Assembly: GCA_005883775.1 (NCBI GenBank)
Contig: VBEU01000008.1
Coordinates: 1-9,956 of the forward strand
Reading direction: 5' to 3'
DNA: 9,956 nt
DNA from: Chloroflexota bacterium
GTDB taxonomy: Bacteria > Chloroflexota > Limnocylindria > P2-11E
Under the pieces are notes generated by a model that saw only the letters and a program-made list of their open reading frames with translations, made no database searches and was not told the DNA's origin. Shown piece by piece: positions 7,461 through 9,956 of this stretch. The position numbers were made by a program, and so were the translations under genes. Each line of letters starts with the position of its first letter. Positions within the stretch are counted from its first letter, which is position 1.

Positions 7461-8023
7461 GACCGTGACACCCCAGGCGAACCGCGGACGTACAGCCGCC
7501 AGGGCTTGGTCGTCGTGGCGTGCTCCCGCAGCCCGATGCGGACGGACCGCATCACCCGTGACGGCGGGACGGCCGGCGCGTCGTGGATCGAGAGCGTCGA
7601 TTCCACGAGGTCGAGGTTGGTGTGCGCGGTGGTCAATCCGAAGGAGCGCGCGAGCTTGCCCGGCCCCGCCAGCGCCCGAGGCGCGAGGTCATCGAATCCG
7701 GCGACCGGTTCGGCCCCTCGCAGCAGGACCGCGCCGGCGATGCCCTCGCGCTCGGTCACCACGTTGAGGCAGTGGTACATGCCGTACACGAAATACACGT
7801 AGCTCCTTCCGGGAGGGCCAAACATCGGCGCGGTCCGAGGCGTCAGGCCGCGATACGCGTGCGACGCTGGGTCCCGCCCGCCGAGATACGCCTCCACCTC
7901 GACGATCCGAGCCGCCTTCGTCCACCCGGACCCTTCCAGGGTAAGGACTTTTCCGAGGAGTTCCCGCGCCACTCGGAGGGTCGATCGCGCGTAGAAGTCC
8001 CGCGGAAGGCGCCGGCCGGGCAA
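7457..8023 (-). CDS. mpg: 3-methyladenine DNA glycosylase, AAG/MPG family
   Basis: Monofunctional DNA glycosylase that excises alkylated purines such as 3-methyladenine, and in many homologues hypoxanthine, starting base excision repair. 188 residues from TTG 8023, the normal size for bacterial members. Seen: LPRDFYARSTLRVARELLG (6-24), the active-site segment IVEVEAYLGG (40-49), where E44 corresponds to the catalytic Glu125 of human AAG, then SHAYRGLTPR (54-63), MFGPPG (67-72), YVYFVYGMYHCLNVV (75-89) and the GPGKLARSFGL block (120-130). The frame stays open upstream to 8224 but that part lies inside dppC in another frame and is low-complexity Arg/Ser, so it is not coding. TTG 8023 is the first sensible start after the dppC stop, 16 bases away, with a G-rich stretch upstream. 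Its TGA stop overlaps the mutS2 TTG start by 4 bases. The fold and activity are clear; the substrate range is inferred from the family. Confidence 0.95.
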   Translation of the reverse strand: MPGRRLPRDFYARSTLRVARELLGKVLTLEGSGWTKAARIVEVEAYLGGRDPASHAYRGLTPRTAPMFGPPGRSYVYFVYGMYHCLNVVTEREGIAGAVLLRGAEPVAGFDDLAPRALAGPGKLARSFGLTTAHTNLDLVESTLSIHDAPAVPPSRVMRSVRIGLREHATTTKPWRLYVRGSPGVSRS

Positions 8024-8029
8024 GGCGCC
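8008..8029 (-). promoter_or_regulatory. GC-rich hairpin with the mpg start codon in its loop (possible)
   Basis: GGCGCC occurs at 8008-8013 and again at 8024-8029. The two copies can pair as a 6-bp all-GC stem with a 10-base loop that contains the TTG start codon (8021-8023). If it forms in the mRNA it could dampen initiation of mpg. In a genome this GC-rich such pairs arise often by chance, and the 3' arm also encodes Arg-Leu residues conserved in the family. Confidence 0.3.
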
Positions 8030-8039
8030 CGCGCCCCGA

Positions 8040-8975
8040 TCAGCCGCCTTTGCGTGGATCGAGCGCGTCTCGCAGACCGTCACCGATGTAGTTGACCGAG
8101 AGAACGGTGAGGAAGATCGCGAGACCCGGGAAGAGCGCGAGGTGCGGCGCCAGGTCCAGGTAGTTCTGCGCGTCGAAGAGCAGGCGTCCCCACGTCGGAA
8201 CGTCGGACGGGAAGCCCAGCCCAAGGAATGAGAGGGTCGATTCGAGAATGATCGCGCCGCCGACGCCGAGAGTGGCGGCGACGAGCACCGAGCTGAGCAC
8301 GTTCGGAAGGATGTGCTTGGTGATGATGCGCAGGTCGGTCGCGCCGACGGCGCGCGCCGCCTCCACGAACTCCTTGTTCTTGAGGGAGAGGAAGTTCGCG
8401 CGCACGAGCCGGGCCACCGGCATCCACGTGAGGATCCCGATGACCGTCACGATCATGAGGAAGATGCCGACCTCCGGTCCGAAGAGCTTCCGCAGCGTGT
8501 CGCGGAATAGGAAAATGATGATGAGCAGAAGCGGCAGGATCGGGAGCGACAGGAAGAGGTCGGTGATCCGCATGAGGGGGTTGTCGAGGCTCTTGAAGTA
8601 GCCCGCCAAAGCGCCGAACGCCGTACCCAGGGTGATGGCGAGGAGGACGGCGGTGATCCCGACGGCGATCGACACGCGGCCGCCCCAGAGCACACGCGCG
8701 AGCATGTCGCGACCGAGGTCGTCCGTTCCGAAAGGATGCGCGACCGACGGACCCTGGATGGCGCGCCCGAAGTCGATCCCGTTGATCGGGGTCGTGTAGA
8801 TGAACGGGCCGATCGTGGTGCCGAGGATGAGGATGATGAGTGTCACCATCCCGGCCATCGCGAGCGTGTGACGCCTGAACTGGTACCAGGCGTCCTTCCA
8901 GAGCGACCGCGAGGGGCGGAGCATGTCCGCCGTCGCGGCCGCGGGCATCTTTCGGACGTTGGCGGTCGTCGCCAT
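8040..8975 (-). CDS. dppC: Peptide/nickel-type ABC transporter permease, DppC/OppC family
   Basis: Second inner-membrane permease subunit of a Dpp/Opp-type importer; it heterodimerises with DppB to form the transport channel. 311 residues, a normal length. Seen: a cytoplasmic N-terminus with the OppC_N-type segment SLWKDAWYQFRRH (24-36), TM1 about 38-58, the family hallmark HPFGTDDLGRD (80-90), helices around 100-124, 139-157 and 170-187, the EAA coupling loop EFVEAARAVGATD (202-214) ending HILPN (221-225), and final helices about 228-252 and 279-297. The ending GDGLRDALDP is typical. The ATG start at 8975 overlaps the dppB copy 2 stop by one base (TGATG), with AGGT a short distance upstream, so the two are translationally coupled. 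It is the only gene here starting with ATG. Its natural partner is dppB copy 2, but dppB copy 1 downstream could also pair with it (inference). Substrate unknown. Confidence 0.95.
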   Translation of the reverse strand: MATTANVRKMPAAATADMLRPSRSLWKDAWYQFRRHTLAMAGMVTLIILILGTTIGPFIYTTPINGIDFGRAIQGPSVAHPFGTDDLGRDMLARVLWGGRVSIAVGITAVLLAITLGTAFGALAGYFKSLDNPLMRITDLFLSLPILPLLLIIIFLFRDTLRKLFGPEVGIFLMIVTVIGILTWMPVARLVRANFLSLKNKEFVEAARAVGATDLRIITKHILPNVLSSVLVAATLGVGGAIILESTLSFLGLGFPSDVPTWGRLLFDAQNYLDLAPHLALFPGLAIFLTVLSVNYIGDGLRDALDPRKGG

Positions 8976-8989
8976 CAGGCGTACCTGAT
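8974..8989. repeat. Perfect 6-bp inverted repeat at the dppB/dppC junction
   Basis: ATCAGG (8974-8979), a 4-base spacer and CCTGAT (8984-8989) span the dppB copy 2 stop and touch the dppC start codon. It could form a small hairpin that hides the dppC ribosome-binding region until ribosomes finishing dppB open it. The matching position in dppB copy 1 lacks the second arm. Chance origin is quite possible. Confidence 0.3.
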
Positions 8990-9934
8990 CCGGGGGTCGA
9001 GCACGGCATAGAGGACGTCGGCGATCAGGTTGAAGAGGACGACGAGGACGGCGAACAGGAACACGATCGCGGCGACCACCGGCGTGTCGCTGTCGTTGAT
9101 CGAGCGAATGAGGAGCTCGCCGATCCCCGGAACGCGGAAGATCTGTTCGGTCACGATCGCGCCGGCGAAGACCGCCGGCACACCGAGCGCGACCAGTGTC
9201 ACGACGGGAATGAGGCTGTTGCGCAGAACGTGACGCACCACGACGAGGCGCTCCGCGATGCCCTTGCCTCGGGCGGTGCGCACGTAATCGAGCGGAAGGT
9301 GTTCGAGCATCTCGGCGCGGATGTACCGCGCCAGCGTCGCCGTGTCGAATAAGGCAAGGACGATGATCGGCATGATGGACTGCTTCATCTGGTCGATGAG
9401 CGACGCGAGGTCCCTCACCTTGAGCGTTGAGTCGTAGATGAATGGGAACCAGTGCAGGTTGATGCTGAACACGATGATCAAGAGCAAACCGGTGAAGAAG
9501 GTCGGCACGGAGAAGCCGATGAAGGCGAAGGTCGTAGCGAGGTGGTCGAAGATCGAGTAGCGCTTCACGGCCGAGATCATCCCGATCGGCACTGCCAGGG
9601 CGACGCCGAGGACGTACGCGACGCCGACCACGGCAAGCGTGTTCGGGAGCCGCTCGACGAGGAGATTGATCACGGGGAGATGGCTCATGAACGAGTACCC
9701 GAAGTCACCTTTGACGAGCGCGATGAGCCACTTCACATATCGGACATGCCAGGGCTGATTCAGCCCCAGCTGTTCGCGGATGTGCTCGCGGACTTCGGGT
9801 GGCACGTTCGGATTCGTCGCGAACTGACTGAGCGGGTCGCCGGGGGCAAGCGCGAGGATCGCATAGACGACAAAGCTGATCACAAGCAGGGTCGGGATGG
9901 CGATCAGTAGTCGCCGAATGATGTATCGCCCCAC
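8975..9934 (-). CDS. dppB: Peptide/nickel-type ABC transporter permease, DppB/OppB family (copy 2)
   Basis: Permease subunit of a Dpp/Opp-type ABC importer, first gene of the leftward block visible here and directly coupled to dppC. 319 residues. Same architecture as copy 1: TM1 about 9-29, extracytoplasmic loop 30-98 with APGDP, EAA coupling loop DYVRTARGKG near 216-225, and the terminal LDPRIRY. The GTG start at 9934 is supported by a good GAGGAG ribosome-binding site 8 bases upstream. Compared with copy 1, I count 46 substitutions and no gaps. Most are conservative, with the radical ones concentrated in the loop at residues 51-59 and 83-90, plus a group at 191-200. The N- and C-terminal ends and the EAA region are almost unchanged. 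The binding-protein and ATPase genes expected for this system are not in the window and may lie further right. Peptide import is the default family guess; the true substrate is unknown. Confidence 0.96.
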   Translation of the reverse strand: MGRYIIRRLLIAIPTLLVISFVVYAILALAPGDPLSQFATNPNVPPEVREHIREQLGLNQPWHVRYVKWLIALVKGDFGYSFMSHLPVINLLVERLPNTLAVVGVAYVLGVALAVPIGMISAVKRYSIFDHLATTFAFIGFSVPTFFTGLLLIIVFSINLHWFPFIYDSTLKVRDLASLIDQMKQSIMPIIVLALFDTATLARYIRAEMLEHLPLDYVRTARGKGIAERLVVVRHVLRNSLIPVVTLVALGVPAVFAGAIVTEQIFRVPGIGELLIRSINDSDTPVVAAIVFLFAVLVVLFNLIADVLYAVLDPRIRYA

Positions 9935-9942
9935 GCTACCGG

Positions 9943-9948
9943 CTCCTC
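9943..9948 (-). promoter_or_regulatory. Ribosome-binding site of dppB copy 2
   Basis: GAGGAG on the minus strand, 8 bases before the GTG start at 9934. It is the clearest Shine-Dalgarno sequence in the window and fixes that start. The other starts here have weak or no such site. Confidence 0.8.
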
Positions 9949-9956
9949 ACCCCATC

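Noticed and set aside
5202..7802. Long rightward open frames (up to about 327 residues) opposite mutS2 and mpg
   Set aside because: Antisense shadows of clearly identified genes, with no motifs and biased composition.
8024..8224. Upstream extension of the glycosylase reading frame to 8224
   Set aside because: It lies inside dppC in another frame, is Arg/Ser-rich low-complexity sequence, and family similarity begins only after the TTG at 8023.
1..9956. Mobile element, integrase, tRNA gene, CRISPR array or phage-defence system
   Set aside because: No transposase-like frames, terminal repeats, tRNA-like cloverleaf or spaced direct repeats were seen; there is almost no non-coding space, the longest gap being 47 bases.

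Overview
The window is a high-GC, almost fully coding bacterial chromosome segment with eight protein genes and no RNA genes, mobile elements or CRISPR. I lean towards Chloroflexota or a neighbouring deep-branching high-GC lineage. The basis is the Thr/Pro-rich tail on the class A penicillin-binding protein, the presence of MutS2, and the very heavy use of GTG and TTG start codons. This is family-level recognition, not a search result. The genes look like normal chromosomal housekeeping and transport genes.

Layout. At the left, tyrosyl-tRNA synthetase (tyrS) runs leftward and is cut by the window edge a few residues before its expected end. Head-to-head with it, and apparently overlapping it by about 10-16 bases at the 5' ends, a class A penicillin-binding protein (PBP) runs rightward. 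A small Nudix hydrolase follows it 3 bases later. These two rightward genes meet a leftward block of five genes end to end, with one base between the stop codons of the Nudix gene and the last leftward gene.

The leftward block, in transcription order, is dppB (copy 2), dppC, mpg (3-methyladenine DNA glycosylase), mutS2 and dppB (copy 1). The junctions are a 1-base TGATG overlap, a 16-base gap, a 4-base TTGA overlap and a 47-base gap, so a single transcription unit is plausible. Its leader and the transporter's binding-protein and ATPase genes are not in the window; they may lie to the right.

The most notable structure is the arrangement of that block. Two DppB-type permeases of identical length (319 residues, 273 identical by my manual alignment, about 86%) flank one DppC permease and two DNA-repair genes. 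The second DppB has no DppC partner beside it. Other points worth checking are the overlapping divergent starts of tyrS and the PBP gene, the His-to-Asn change in the PBP transglycosylase motif 1, and a CxxC pair in its transpeptidase domain. I did not find a clearly new biological system; most of the window is well-known families in an unusual order.
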